The position numbers and the translations under genes are program-made. Positions 1 to 9,001 of a stretch of 32,615 nt of DNA are shown here, piece by piece; within the stretch, counting starts at the first letter, position 1, and each line of letters starts with the position of its first letter. Under the pieces are notes generated by a model, which was not told where the DNA came from, did no database searches, and saw only the letters and a program-made list of their open reading frames with translations. Origin of the DNA: an uncultured Rhodospirillales bacterium (GTDB lineage Bacteria; Pseudomonadota; Alphaproteobacteria; Acetobacterales; Acetobacteraceae); NCBI GenBank assembly GCA_903873995.1, contig CAIQQQ010000031.1, positions 1 through 32,615 on the forward strand, given 5' to 3'.

Positions 1-10
1 GCAGACGCCG

Positions 11-511
11 TCACGGCGCCTTCTGCGGCTGGTTTTCTTTCAGCGATTTCTGGACGTTGGATGCCAGGTCGCTGACGTTGAAAATGAACTTGCCGAGCAG
101 TTGCTCAAGGCTCGCCGCCGACTGCGTGATGGTGATGCGGCCATTGTCGCCGAGCATCTTCTCACTGCCCCCCGGCACGAGCGCCAGCACCTTGCCGCCC
201 AGCAGCCCGTCAGACGAAATTTCGGCCGAGCTGTCGTCCGGCAGCTTCACATCGGACTGCACGGAGAAGCTGATCTCAGCCTGATAGCTAGCCGGATCGA
301 TCCGCGCCGAATTGATCCGGCCGACCCGCACCCCAGCCACCCGCACATCCGACCCCGGCCCCAGCCCGTCGATCCGATCGAACCGCGCGGTCAGCGTGTA
401 GCCCGAGGTTGTGGTCCGCCCGGTGTTGGCAATCGCATACCCCAGAAAGCCGAACGTTACGACCAGCACCGCGGCACCGGCGACAAGTTCAGAAATATTG
501 CGAGTCGCCAT
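11..511 (-). CDS. mlaD: MlaD family protein (outer-membrane lipid asymmetry / MCE-domain substrate-binding component)
   Basis: N-terminal single TM followed by MCE domain (YTLTARFDRIDGLGPGSDVRVAGVRVGRI...SSDGLLGGKVLALVPGG), typical MlaD length of 166 aa. Confidence 0.92.
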   Translation of the reverse strand: MATRNISELVAGAAVLVVTFGFLGYAIANTGRTTTSGYTLTARFDRIDGLGPGSDVRVAGVRVGRINSARIDPASYQAEISFSVQSDVKLPDDSSAEISSDGLLGGKVLALVPGGSEKMLGDNGRITITQSAASLEQLLGKFIFNVSDLASNVQKSLKENQPQKAP

Positions 512-513
512 GT

Positions 514-867
514 CTACGACCCCGGTGTCCAGGACTCGTAATCGCCGCTCGCGGCAACCCGGGTCCCGCCCTGGTAATCATGCCCGGCCGGGCGATAGCT
601 CGCCGCCGTGCCTGTCAGATTGGGCTGATGCGGCTTCTGCCACGGCTTGCGGCCCGTTTCCGGCAGCGGCGCGTCGGTCGTGTAATGCAGCCAGGAATGC
701 CATTCCGGCGGCACCGCGCTCGCGTCCGCCTCGCCGGCATACACCACCCAGCGCTTCGTCCGCCCCACCGGGCGCGTGCGCTTCTCGGTGAAATACCGGT
801 TGCCGGCGGCGTCCTGGCCGACCGGGCGACCATGCAACCATGTGAAGAGCTTCGTGCCGATGTCCAT
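514..867 (-). CDS. NADH:ubiquinone oxidoreductase 17.2 kDa subunit family (NDUFA12-like)
   Basis: MDIGTKLFTWLHGRPVGQDAAGNRYFTEK...RRWVVYAGEADASAVPPEWHSWLHYTTDAPL motif set; start chosen at internal Met of ORF 514..930; immediately upstream of mlaD. Confidence 0.9.
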   Translation of the reverse strand: MDIGTKLFTWLHGRPVGQDAAGNRYFTEKRTRPVGRTKRWVVYAGEADASAVPPEWHSWLHYTTDAPLPETGRKPWQKPHQPNLTGTAASYRPAGHDYQGGTRVAASGDYESWTPGS

Positions 868-926
868 AGAACGTCTATAGCCGAGCCCGCTGCCGCGGTC
901 CATCGCCGACCCGTCGCCGGGGTTAC

Positions 927-942
927 CCACAGGATTTTGTGG
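927..942. promoter_or_regulatory. NrdR-box-like 16-bp dyad CCACAGGATTTTGTGG
   Basis: CCACA-N6-TGTGG dyad; about 12/16 positions agree with the NrdR box consensus ACACWAKATMTWGTGT as I recall it; lies 66 nt upstream of the NrdJ-like CDS. Weak second copy at 959-974, offset 32 bp. Confidence 0.4.
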
Positions 943-1007
943 TCTAGGGATTGTGGACCCCCAAAATACGCTTTCCGAGTCGCAGCGTCTGGCGATAGGC
1001 TCCCCCT

Positions 1008-2426
1008 ATGAGCAAGCATCGCGCAGCGGCCGCCGCCGCATTCCCCGACAAGGCCTGGCACGGCGTGCGCACCCGCGTGACGCTGGCCTCCCCCGACCCG
1101 GACGAGGCCCCGCGCAAGGTCACGCTCCCAGCCGCCTGGAACGACACCGCCGCCGCGGCCCTGGCAGAGTTGGCACCCGGTGACGGCGCCGTCCATGTGG
1201 CCCAGGCCGCGTCCGCCTGGATCGCCCCGATCGCCGCCCGCGCCGCACAGCATGGCATCGCAGACGGGATCGGCCCCGACCTACATCAGCTTTTGCTGTC
1301 CCGGCGCGGCACCGCCGCAGCACCGGTCTGGCGCGGCGGCGGCTTCAAAACCCCAGGCTTTGTGCTGAACCTGCCGGCCTTCCATGACCCCGAGAACGGC
1401 TTTGACACCGAGGGGTTCACCGCCGCCGCCCGCACCGCCGCCACCGCCATGGCGCTGCTCTCGCCGCAATCGCCGAGCCTCGCGATCTCGATCGCCGACC
1501 TCGCCGGCCTCCTCGCAGAGCAGGGCCTCGACTACGACAGCAACGCTGGCCTCACCGAAGCCGCCCGCATCGCCACGCTTCTGCGCCACACCGCAGATGC
1601 AGCCGCATCAGAGGTCGCGGACATGCTCGGCAGCCACCACGCCAGCACCACCGCCATCACCCTGCCCGGACCCGCCGAGGCGCTGCTGGGCGTGGAAACA
1701 GGCGGCATCGCCCCCGCTTTCTCCCCGCTGGACGACAGCGGCCACCTCACCCGCACGGCCCGCATGATCCTCGCCGCAAAGGGCATGTCCGCCGAGGCCG
1801 CCCTGGCCGAAACCCTGCAAGGCCGCTCCCCGTTCCCCATGCCCAACTCGGCCAGCCACGCCGCGATGCATGACGCCGTGGCCCCGCATCTCCACGCCAC
1901 GCCGCCCCGCCCGGTGCTCACCGAGCCCGAAGCCAGTCCCCGCCGCACCGAGCTCCCCGCCCGCCGCAGCGGCATCACCCAGAAAGCCACCATCGGTGGC
2001 CACAAGCTCTACCTCCGCACCGGCGACTACGCCGATGGCCGCCTGGGCGAGATCGCCATCGGCCTGCACAAGGAGGGTGCCGCCTTCCGCGGCCTGATGG
2101 ACAGCTTCGCCATCGCCGTCTCCCTGGGCCTGCAGCACGGCGTGCCGCTGTCCGAATTCGTCGAGGCCTTCACCTTCACCCGCTTCGGCCCCGCGGGTCC
2201 GGTGGAGGGAGACCCCGCCGTCGCCCGTGCCACCTCGATGCTGGACTATGTGTTCCGCAACCTCGCCCACACCTATCTCGGCCAGACCATCGCGGACGCC
2301 GAGGACGAAACGCAGGACACCGTCGGAGACGGCGCGCGCGATCGTGCCCCCTTGCTCCCGATGCACCTGCCGCAGGAAGATGCCGCCCGCACACGGCGCC
2401 GCGCTTTGCGGCTTGTGGCCAAATAG
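1008..2426 (+). CDS. TSCPD domain-containing protein resembling a catalytically truncated class II (B12-dependent) ribonucleotide reductase
   Basis: C-terminal TSCPD/NrdJ-like region ([82 protein letters not shown]); central RNR-like segments ([36 protein letters not shown]). Confidence 0.8.
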   Translation: MSKHRAAAAAAFPDKAWHGVRTRVTLASPDPDEAPRKVTLPAAWNDTAAAALAELAPGDGAVHVAQAASAWIAPIAARAAQHGIADGIGPDLHQLLLSRRGTAAAPVWRGGGFKTPGFVLNLPAFHDPENGFDTEGFTAAARTAATAMALLSPQSPSLAISIADLAGLLAEQGLDYDSNAGLTEAARIATLLRHTADAAASEVADMLGSHHASTTAITLPGPAEALLGVETGGIAPAFSPLDDSGHLTRTARMILAAKGMSAEAALAETLQGRSPFPMPNSASHAAMHDAVAPHLHATPPRPVLTEPEASPRRTELPARRSGITQKATIGGHKLYLRTGDYADGRLGEIAIGLHKEGAAFRGLMDSFAIAVSLGLQHGVPLSEFVEAFTFTRFGPAGPVEGDPAVARATSMLDYVFRNLAHTYLGQTIADAEDETQDTVGDGARDRAPLLPMHLPQEDAARTRRRALRLVAK

Positions 2427-2435
2427 GAGACCAAG

Positions 2436-2900
2436 ATGGGACGCATCGACGCAAGGCTCGCCGAACTCGGCATCGTGCTGCCCACCCCAATGGCCCCGGT
2501 CGCCAACTACGTCCCCTTCGTCATCACCGGCGATCTCGTGGTGATCTCCGGCCAGCTCCCGATGCAGGACGGCAAGCTGGTCGCGACCGGCAAGCTCGGC
2601 AGCACCGTCTCTGTCGAAACCGGCACTCACGCCGCCCATTGGTGCTTCATCAACCTGATGGCCCAACTCCGCGCCGCCTGCCACGGCGATCTGGACCGCG
2701 TGACCCAGGTGATCCGCCTCGGCGGTTACATCGCCTCCACCCCGGATTTCACCGCCCAGGCCGTGGTGATGAACGGCGCGTCAAACCTCGCGGTCGAGGT
2801 GTTCGGCGACGCCGGCCGCCACGCCCGCACCACCATCGGCGTCCCGGTCCTGCCGCTCGACGCCGCCGTCGAGGTCGAAGGCATGTTCCGCATCGCCTGA
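2436..2900 (+). CDS. RidA/YjgF family (enamine/imine deaminase-like) protein
   Basis: RidA motifs: VPFVITGDLVVISGQLPMQDGKLVATGKLG, RVTQVIRLGGYIAS, ARTTIGVPVLPLDAAVEVEGMFRI; SD taggag just upstream. Confidence 0.92.
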   Translation: MGRIDARLAELGIVLPTPMAPVANYVPFVITGDLVVISGQLPMQDGKLVATGKLGSTVSVETGTHAAHWCFINLMAQLRAACHGDLDRVTQVIRLGGYIASTPDFTAQAVVMNGASNLAVEVFGDAGRHARTTIGVPVLPLDAAVEVEGMFRIA

Positions 2901-2941
2901 ACGGATTGCCCAAGCGGATTGTCTCAGCAGGAGGCCGCGCC

Positions 2942-4105
2942 ATGTCATCCAGCATGACCGACCTCACCCTCACCCTGCACCGCTGCATCACAGACATCCC
3001 GGCCGCCGACTGGAACGCCTGCGCCGGCGAAACCAATCCCTTCGTCAGCCACGAGTTTCTGCTCGCGGTCGAGGAAAGCGGCTCGGCCGGCCCGCGTACC
3101 GGCTGGCTGCCGCAGCACGCGGCCCTGCGCAACACCGCAGGCCTGCTGGTCGCGGCCGCCCCGATGTATGCCAAGACGCATTCCTACGGCGAATACGTCT
3201 TCGATCACGGCTGGGCCCACGCCTTCGAGCGCGCCGGCGGCAAATATTACCCCAAGCTTCAGGTCGCCTCCCCGTTCAGCCCCGTCCCCGGCCCCCGCCT
3301 GCTGCTCCGGCCGGATAGCGGCATAACCACAGCCGCCATGGCCCAGGCCTTGGTGCAAGCATGTGACGAACTCGACCTCTCGAGCGTCCACGCCACGTTC
3401 TGCACGCCCGAGGAATGGCAATGCCTCGGCGAGCAGGGCTGGCTGCAGCGCATGGGCATGCAGTTCCACTGGGACAACAAAGGCTACCAAACCTTCGACG
3501 ACTTCCTGGGCGCGCTCTCCTCCCGCAAGAGAAAATCCCTCAAGCGCGAACGCCGCGACGCCAATTCCTGCGGCCTCGAATACGTCACCTTGCGCGGCTC
3601 CGAGATCGGCAAGCGCGAATGGGACGCATTCTACCAGTTCTACAGTTCCACCGTGGACCGCAAATGGGGCAGCGCCTATCTCACCGAGGAATTTTTCCCC
3701 CTTCTTGGCAAACGCCTCGGCGACCGCGTGGTCCTGATGCTGGCCCTTGAAGCCGGCCGTCCGGTCGCCGGCGCCCTCAACCTGATGGGGGCGGACACGC
3801 TATACGGCCGCAACTGGGGCTGCCTGGGCGACTGGCCGTTCCTGCATTTCGAGCTGTGCTACTACCGCGCCATCGACTTCGCGATCACCCAGGGCCTCGC
3901 CCGCGTCGAGGCCGGCGCCCAGGGTGAGCACAAGATCCAGCGTGGCTACCTGCCCACCCCCACCTTCTCCGCCCACTGGATCGCCCATCCCGGCCTGCGC
4001 CGCGCGGTGGGCTCGTTCCTGGAAGAGGAGCGGATCGGCAAGCTCGGCGAGATGGAGGCGCTGATGGCGTATTCGCCCTACAAGAAATTGGGTGAGACAG
4101 ATTAG
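2942..4105 (+). CDS. GNAT family N-acetyltransferase (COG3146 / peptidogalycan biosynthesis-like)
   Basis: HEFLLAVEESGS...GWLPQHAAL, YGEYVFDHGWAHAFERAGGKYYPKLQVASPFSPVPGPRLLL, QFHWDNKGYQTFDDFLGALSSRKRKSLKRERR, FYSSTVDRKWGSAYLTEEFF; SD aggagg before ATG 2942. Confidence 0.88.
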   Translation: MSSSMTDLTLTLHRCITDIPAADWNACAGETNPFVSHEFLLAVEESGSAGPRTGWLPQHAALRNTAGLLVAAAPMYAKTHSYGEYVFDHGWAHAFERAGGKYYPKLQVASPFSPVPGPRLLLRPDSGITTAAMAQALVQACDELDLSSVHATFCTPEEWQCLGEQGWLQRMGMQFHWDNKGYQTFDDFLGALSSRKRKSLKRERRDANSCGLEYVTLRGSEIGKREWDAFYQFYSSTVDRKWGSAYLTEEFFPLLGKRLGDRVVLMLALEAGRPVAGALNLMGADTLYGRNWGCLGDWPFLHFELCYYRAIDFAITQGLARVEAGAQGEHKIQRGYLPTPTFSAHWIAHPGLRRAVGSFLEEERIGKLGEMEALMAYSPYKKLGETD

Positions 4106-6182
4106 CGCCGGTTATTCCGCGTCCGTCGCGACCTTCCTCGCCGAACCCCGCGGCCCGCTCACAGCCGAGCTGGCACTCGCCGATGCCAGGCGATTTCGCA
4201 CCAGCGAGCAAACCCAACTCCGCGCCTGGGACGTGACCATCGCAGCGCTGCAATCCGCGTTGGCCACGCTGGCTGAGGCGCAGGACTGGCGCATCATCCT
4301 CGAATACCCCATCCGCAGGCTCAGCCGCCGGATCGATGCGCTCCTGATCACCCCACGCGCCATCCTCGTCCTGGAATTCAAGGTCGGCGCCGAGAGCTTC
4401 GCAAAAGCCGACCAGCGCCAGGCCGAAGATTACGCCCTTGATCTGCAGGACTTCCACGCCGGCTGCCGCCACCACCCCATCGTTCCCATCCTGGTCGCAA
4501 CGCACGCAAGACCCACGCTGGGTTTTCATCCCCTGATGTTATCGGGCAGCGCCACGAACGTTGTCGATGCAACGGCCGCAACCCTGCACCAATGCCTGAG
4601 CGACCTCTGGCGCAACGCACCGATCCCCGGTCAGCCGCTCGACGTCACGGCTTGGGAACACGCCGAATATCGCCCCGTGCCCGGCATCATCGACGCCGCC
4701 TGCACGCTCTATTCCCATCACGGCGTGGCCGACATCGCATCCGCCCGGGCGGACGCCATAAACCTGTCAGCCACCACAGGCACCATCCTGGCAGCCGTCG
4801 CGCACGCACAGGCCGAAAGCCTGAAAATCGCGCTGTTCGTCACCGGTATCCCAGGTGCTGGCAAAACACTATGCGGTCTCAACACCGTGTTCGGCGCCGG
4901 TCGAGACAGCGGCGCCACCTTCCTGACCGGCAACCCATCCTTGGTCCACGTGCTCCGTGAGGCCCTCGCGCGTGATGCCGCCAACGGCGAGCGCGACCGC
5001 ATGCGCGCCGCCCGCCAACGCACGAAGGCCGCGATCCAGGCCTTGCCCGCCTTCCGCGACACCTACGTCGCCGCCGACACGATCCCGCCCGAGCACGTGG
5101 CCGTGATCGATGAGGCGCAACGCTCCTGGTCGGTGTCCCACGCCATCCGCAAAAGCGCCGATCGCGAGGTCCGGTTGTCGGATTCAGAGCCAGGCCACCT
5201 GCTCGACATCATGGCCCGCCATCCCGACTGGGCCGTGCTCGTCTGCCTGATCGGCAACGGACAGGAAATCCATGACGGCGAAGGCGGTCTCGCCGAATGG
5301 GGGCAAGCGCTCGCGACGCGCCCGGAATGGGAAGTCCAGGCCTCACCAACCACGCTCATCGCCCAGGATCAGCGCCAGCGTCTGCCCGCCCTCGCGGGGT
5401 TTCAGGTGAACCCCACCCTGCATCTCGACGTCCCGATGCGCTCCGTCCGCAACGCCGCCGCAGCGCCCTGGGTGGACGCCGTGCTGCGCGATGACGCAAC
5501 GGAAGCAAGACGAATATCCGACCAGTCCGGCCCCATCCCGTTCCGCGTCACGCGCAGTCTCGCTGACATGCGCGCCCATCTTTGGCATCGTGCCCGCGGC
5601 CTGCGGCGCGCCGGTCTGGTCGGAAGCTCCGGTGCGAAACGGTTGCGCGCGGACGGCCTGGGCGCCGAATTGCAGCACATGGACGCCGGCGCCGTGGCCC
5701 GCTGGTTCCTGGATCGCTGGCCAGAAGACGTCCGCGCGTCCGACGCACTGGAGCAGATCGCGACCGAATTCTCCTGCCAAGGCCTGGAACTCGACCACGT
5801 GGGTCTGTGCTGGGGCGGCGATCTCATCCGCGCCAATGGGTGGAAGGCGCGAAACTTTGTCGGCACCAAGTGGCAGACGACCCGCAGCCCCGAATCAATC
5901 TCCAACCGTGTCAACACCTATCGCGTCCTGCTGACCCGGGCCCGCTATGAGACCGTGATCTGGGTGCCGATGGGCGATTACACCGACCGAACGCGTGATC
6001 CCACGGAACTGGATGCCATCGCCCGGTTTCTGGAGCATTGCGGCGCGAGCAAGCTGGCCCCATCAACGCCAACAGCAACCGCGCCCTTGCCTCAGGCCCA
6101 ACCCTCCCTCCTGTACCAGCCGCCACAGCCGCTCACAGCGCCGCCACATCCTCGAGACAGCGCGGCTCCGCGGCCCACATAG
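4092..6182 (+). CDS. DUF2075 (Schlafen group 3-like) DNA/RNA helicase domain protein with N-terminal PD-(D/E)XK/NERD-like region
   Basis: Walker A GIPGAGKT (4845-4868), Walker B-like VAVIDEAQRS, C-terminal EFSCQGLELDHVGLCWGG and NTYRVLLTRARYETVIWVP motifs; N-terminal RRIDALLI...ILVLEFKVGAESF. GTG start overlaps upstream CDS by 14 nt. Confidence 0.82.
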   Translation: MRQISAGYSASVATFLAEPRGPLTAELALADARRFRTSEQTQLRAWDVTIAALQSALATLAEAQDWRIILEYPIRRLSRRIDALLITPRAILVLEFKVGAESFAKADQRQAEDYALDLQDFHAGCRHHPIVPILVATHARPTLGFHPLMLSGSATNVVDATAATLHQCLSDLWRNAPIPGQPLDVTAWEHAEYRPVPGIIDAACTLYSHHGVADIASARADAINLSATTGTILAAVAHAQAESLKIALFVTGIPGAGKTLCGLNTVFGAGRDSGATFLTGNPSLVHVLREALARDAANGERDRMRAARQRTKAAIQALPAFRDTYVAADTIPPEHVAVIDEAQRSWSVSHAIRKSADREVRLSDSEPGHLLDIMARHPDWAVLVCLIGNGQEIHDGEGGLAEWGQALATRPEWEVQASPTTLIAQDQRQRLPALAGFQVNPTLHLDVPMRSVRNAAAAPWVDAVLRDDATEARRISDQSGPIPFRVTRSLADMRAHLWHRARGLRRAGLVGSSGAKRLRADGLGAELQHMDAGAVARWFLDRWPEDVRASDALEQIATEFSCQGLELDHVGLCWGGDLIRANGWKARNFVGTKWQTTRSPESISNRVNTYRVLLTRARYETVIWVPMGDYTDRTRDPTELDAIARFLEHCGASKLAPSTPTATAPLPQAQPSLLYQPPQPLTAPPHPRDSAAPRPT

Positions 6183-7599
6183 CGGCCTTGACCACATCGT
6201 CAATCACCAGATCCACATCACTCCACGTTGTCCGATGATTGCAGAACGCCGCCCGCAACACGCAAGCACCTTCGATCACCGTCGTGGACAGCACCGTCCG
6301 CCCCGCCTGCTGCAGATCGGCCACGATCCGTGTCTGTACCGCATCGTCCCCGCCACGAACCCGAAAGCACACAACGTTCAACGACACCTGCGCCATCAGC
6401 TCCAGCGCCGGACACGACCGCACCCGTGCTGCCAGACGCTCGGCGAGCGCGCAGCACCGAAACGCCACCTCCCCGATCCGGTCGGCGCCATAGGCCTTCA
6501 ACGTCATCCACACCTTCAACGCCCGAAACCCCCGCGACAGCTCCGGACCCAGATCAACCGGCCAAGGCTCCCCAGCCGCCAGCCCCCGCGTCTCCCGTCG
6601 CAGATACGCGACCGACCGCGCAAATGCCGCACGATGCGCAGCATGGTCCCGCACCACGATGCACCCCGCGTCATAGGGAACCTGCGCCCATTTGTGAAAA
6701 TCGAAGGCCACGGAGTCCGCCCGCTCCATCCCGCCAAACCGCGGCCGCAGCACAGGCGACAGCATGGCGATCGCCCCGAACGCCGCATCGACATGAAACC
6801 ACAGCCCATGCCGCGCACAGCAATCCGCCAAACCCGCCAGATCGTCGATCGCCCCGGTATCGACGCTCCCCGCCGTGCCCACCACCAGAAACGGCTGCAT
6901 CCCCGCATCGCGATCCGCCGCGATCCGCTGCTCCAGCAACGCCACATCCAGCCGCCCGGCCGCATCGGCTGATACCAGATGCAACGCGTCCGCTCCCAAC
7001 CCGGCCATGTCCAGCGCCCGGCTGACGCAAAGATGCGCCCCCGTCGCGGCATACGCGGCAAGCCTGACCGCACCGGCCCCACGGCGACGGCTCTGCGCCC
7101 CCAACGCGGCCGTGCGCGCCACCAGAACTGCCACGAAATTCGCCATCGAGGTCCCGGTCACCACAAGGCCGGACGAGTCCTGCGGCAGCCCCAACATCTC
7201 CGCGGCCCAGCGCACAACCTGGCGCTCGCAGGCAATCGGCGCATGATCCCGCCCTCCGCAATTCGCGTTGAGCCCCCCCGCCAGCAGCTCCGCCAGCATT
7301 CCCACCGCGGTGCCGCCGCCATGAACCCAACCGAGAAAGCGCGGATGCCGGTTTCCGACACCATAAGGCGCGATCAGCCGCCGATACTCTCGATACACGT
7401 CGGCCATCGCCGCCCCACCACGCGGCAAGCCGCCCTGCCACGCATCGCGCACCTCCTCTGGCATCGGCCGCCATACCGGCGCCTCGGCGACGCCTGCCAG
7501 ATCGTCGATCACGTCGTCCAACATGCGATGGCCGAGCGCGCGCAACTCTGACCAATCCAGCGGATCAAGAGTGGATGTCACAGCCTCATGGTCAGGCAT
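6133..7599 (-). CDS. Pyridoxal-phosphate-dependent group II decarboxylase (aromatic-L-amino-acid decarboxylase-like)
   Basis: HPRFLGWVHGGGTAVGMLAELLAGGLN, WFHVDAAFGAIAMLSPVLRPRFGGMERADSVAFDFHKWAQVPYDAGCIVVRD (PLP Lys in DFHKW). Confidence 0.9.
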   Translation of the reverse strand: MPDHEAVTSTLDPLDWSELRALGHRMLDDVIDDLAGVAEAPVWRPMPEEVRDAWQGGLPRGGAAMADVYREYRRLIAPYGVGNRHPRFLGWVHGGGTAVGMLAELLAGGLNANCGGRDHAPIACERQVVRWAAEMLGLPQDSSGLVVTGTSMANFVAVLVARTAALGAQSRRRGAGAVRLAAYAATGAHLCVSRALDMAGLGADALHLVSADAAGRLDVALLEQRIAADRDAGMQPFLVVGTAGSVDTGAIDDLAGLADCCARHGLWFHVDAAFGAIAMLSPVLRPRFGGMERADSVAFDFHKWAQVPYDAGCIVVRDHAAHRAAFARSVAYLRRETRGLAAGEPWPVDLGPELSRGFRALKVWMTLKAYGADRIGEVAFRCCALAERLAARVRSCPALELMAQVSLNVVCFRVRGGDDAVQTRIVADLQQAGRTVLSTTVIEGACVLRAAFCNHRTTWSDVDLVIDDVVKAAMWAAEPRCLEDVAAL

Positions 7600-7672
7600 T
7601 CTGCCGCTCCGGGTCCGATCAGGCCGCGACGAGAGGGTAGGCGTGAAAGATCAACAAAACCTTGGTGCGTTG

Positions 7673-9001
7673 CTACGCCACCCGCCCCCGATGCCCCGCC
7701 GGCAACCGCGCATGCCCAAACAGCTTCTCCCGCAGCGTCCCCGCCGCATACGCCGTCTTGTAAACCCCCCGCCGCTGCAACTCCGGCACCAGCAGCTCCA
7801 CGACATCCGCCACACATTCCGGCGTCACGGTGCGAGACAGGTTGAACCCATCCACATCCGCCTCCCGCACCCAGGCCTCCAGCGCATCCGCCACCGTCGC
7901 CGCCGACCCCACGATCGGCGGATGCCGGCTGCCCAATACAAAACTGTCGATCAGCTTCCGCTTCGTCCAGACATCCGCCGAGCGAGACGTGATCGCCTCC
8001 ACGTTGGACTGGTTGGCCTGCGTCGTCTGATGCCGGATCGGCTCATCCAGCTCGAACGTCGCAAAATCCATCCCCGTGGACGCCGAGAAATGCGCCAACG
8101 CCCCGTCCACGCTGGCGTACGTCCGATAATCCGCCAGCTTGTCCTGAGCCTCCCGGTCCGTCCGCCCGATCACCAGGGTGGCGCCCACGAACACCCGCAA
8201 CGGATGCGAAGCCCGCCCCCGCAGATCGGCCACCAGCGACGCCACCTGCCCCCGATTGGTCCCGTTCATGAACACACACTCGGCATGGGTCGCGGCAAAC
8301 GCGCGCCCCCGCGTCGAAGCCCCCGCCTGATACAGCAACGGGGTGCGCTGCGGCGAAGGCGCACACAGATGGATCGCCTCCATCGCATACCGCCCCACCC
8401 CGCTCACCCGATGCACCTTCGTGGGATCGGTGAACACGCCGCGCTCCCGATCCGCCAAAACGGCGCCATCCTCCCAGGACCGCTCCCACAGCCGGTACAC
8501 CGTATCGAGATACTCATCCGCGGCATCATAGCGCTCGTCATGCGCCACATTCCCCGCAAGCCCCATGGCCCGCGCGGCACTGTCCAGATACCCGGTCACG
8601 ATGTTCCAGCCGATCCGCCCGCCGGTCAGGGCATCGAGCGTGGACATCCGCCGCGCGAATAAGGCCGGCGGGTCATAGGTCGTGGTGCAGGTAACCCCAA
8701 ACCCCAGATGCTCCGTCACCGCCGCCATCGCGGGGATCGTCAGCATCGGATCGATCAGCGGAACCTGCACAGCCTCCCGCAGCGCCGCCTCCGGCCCGCC
8801 GCCGAACACGTCATAGATCCCGAGCACATCGGCCAGAAACACCCCGTCAAACAACCCGCGCTCCAGCAGCCGAGCCAGCTCCGTCCAATACCCAATCTCC
8901 GCATAGCGAGAAGACTGATCCCGCGGATGGCGCCACATCCCATGCTGGATATGCCCAACTGTTGCCATTTCGAACGCATTAAGCCGAATCTCGCGCATCA
9001 T
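7673..9001 (-). CDS. LLM class flavin-dependent oxidoreductase (NtaA/SnaA/SoxA/DszA-type monooxygenase)
   Basis: GHIQHGMWRHPRDQSSRYAEIGYWTELARLLERGLFDGVFLADVLG, FARRMSTLDALTGGRIGWNIVTGYLDSAARAMGL. Confidence 0.93.
   Translation of the reverse strand: MMREIRLNAFEMATVGHIQHGMWRHPRDQSSRYAEIGYWTELARLLERGLFDGVFLADVLGIYDVFGGGPEAALREAVQVPLIDPMLTIPAMAAVTEHLGFGVTCTTTYDPPALFARRMSTLDALTGGRIGWNIVTGYLDSAARAMGLAGNVAHDERYDAADEYLDTVYRLWERSWEDGAVLADRERGVFTDPTKVHRVSGVGRYAMEAIHLCAPSPQRTPLLYQAGASTRGRAFAATHAECVFMNGTNRGQVASLVADLRGRASHPLRVFVGATLVIGRTDREAQDKLADYRTYASVDGALAHFSASTGMDFATFELDEPIRHQTTQANQSNVEAITSRSADVWTKRKLIDSFVLGSRHPPIVGSAATVADALEAWVREADVDGFNLSRTVTPECVADVVELLVPELQRRGVYKTAYAAGTLREKLFGHARLPAGHRGRVA

Noticed and set aside
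1608-2684. Minus-strand ORF (358 aa) opposite the TSCPD and RidA genes
   Set aside because: G/A/H-rich shadow ORF; plus-strand products are recognisable families.
5995-6972. Plus-strand ORF (325 aa) opposite the PLP decarboxylase
   Set aside because: Antisense to a gene with a clear PLP-binding motif; biased composition.
6671-7555. Minus-strand out-of-frame ORF (294 aa) within the PLP decarboxylase
   Set aside because: Same-strand alternate frame, G/R-rich, explained by codon-position GC bias.
7523-8662. Plus-strand ORF (379 aa) opposite the LLM monooxygenase
   Set aside because: R/P/H-rich composition, no domain, antisense to a confident gene.
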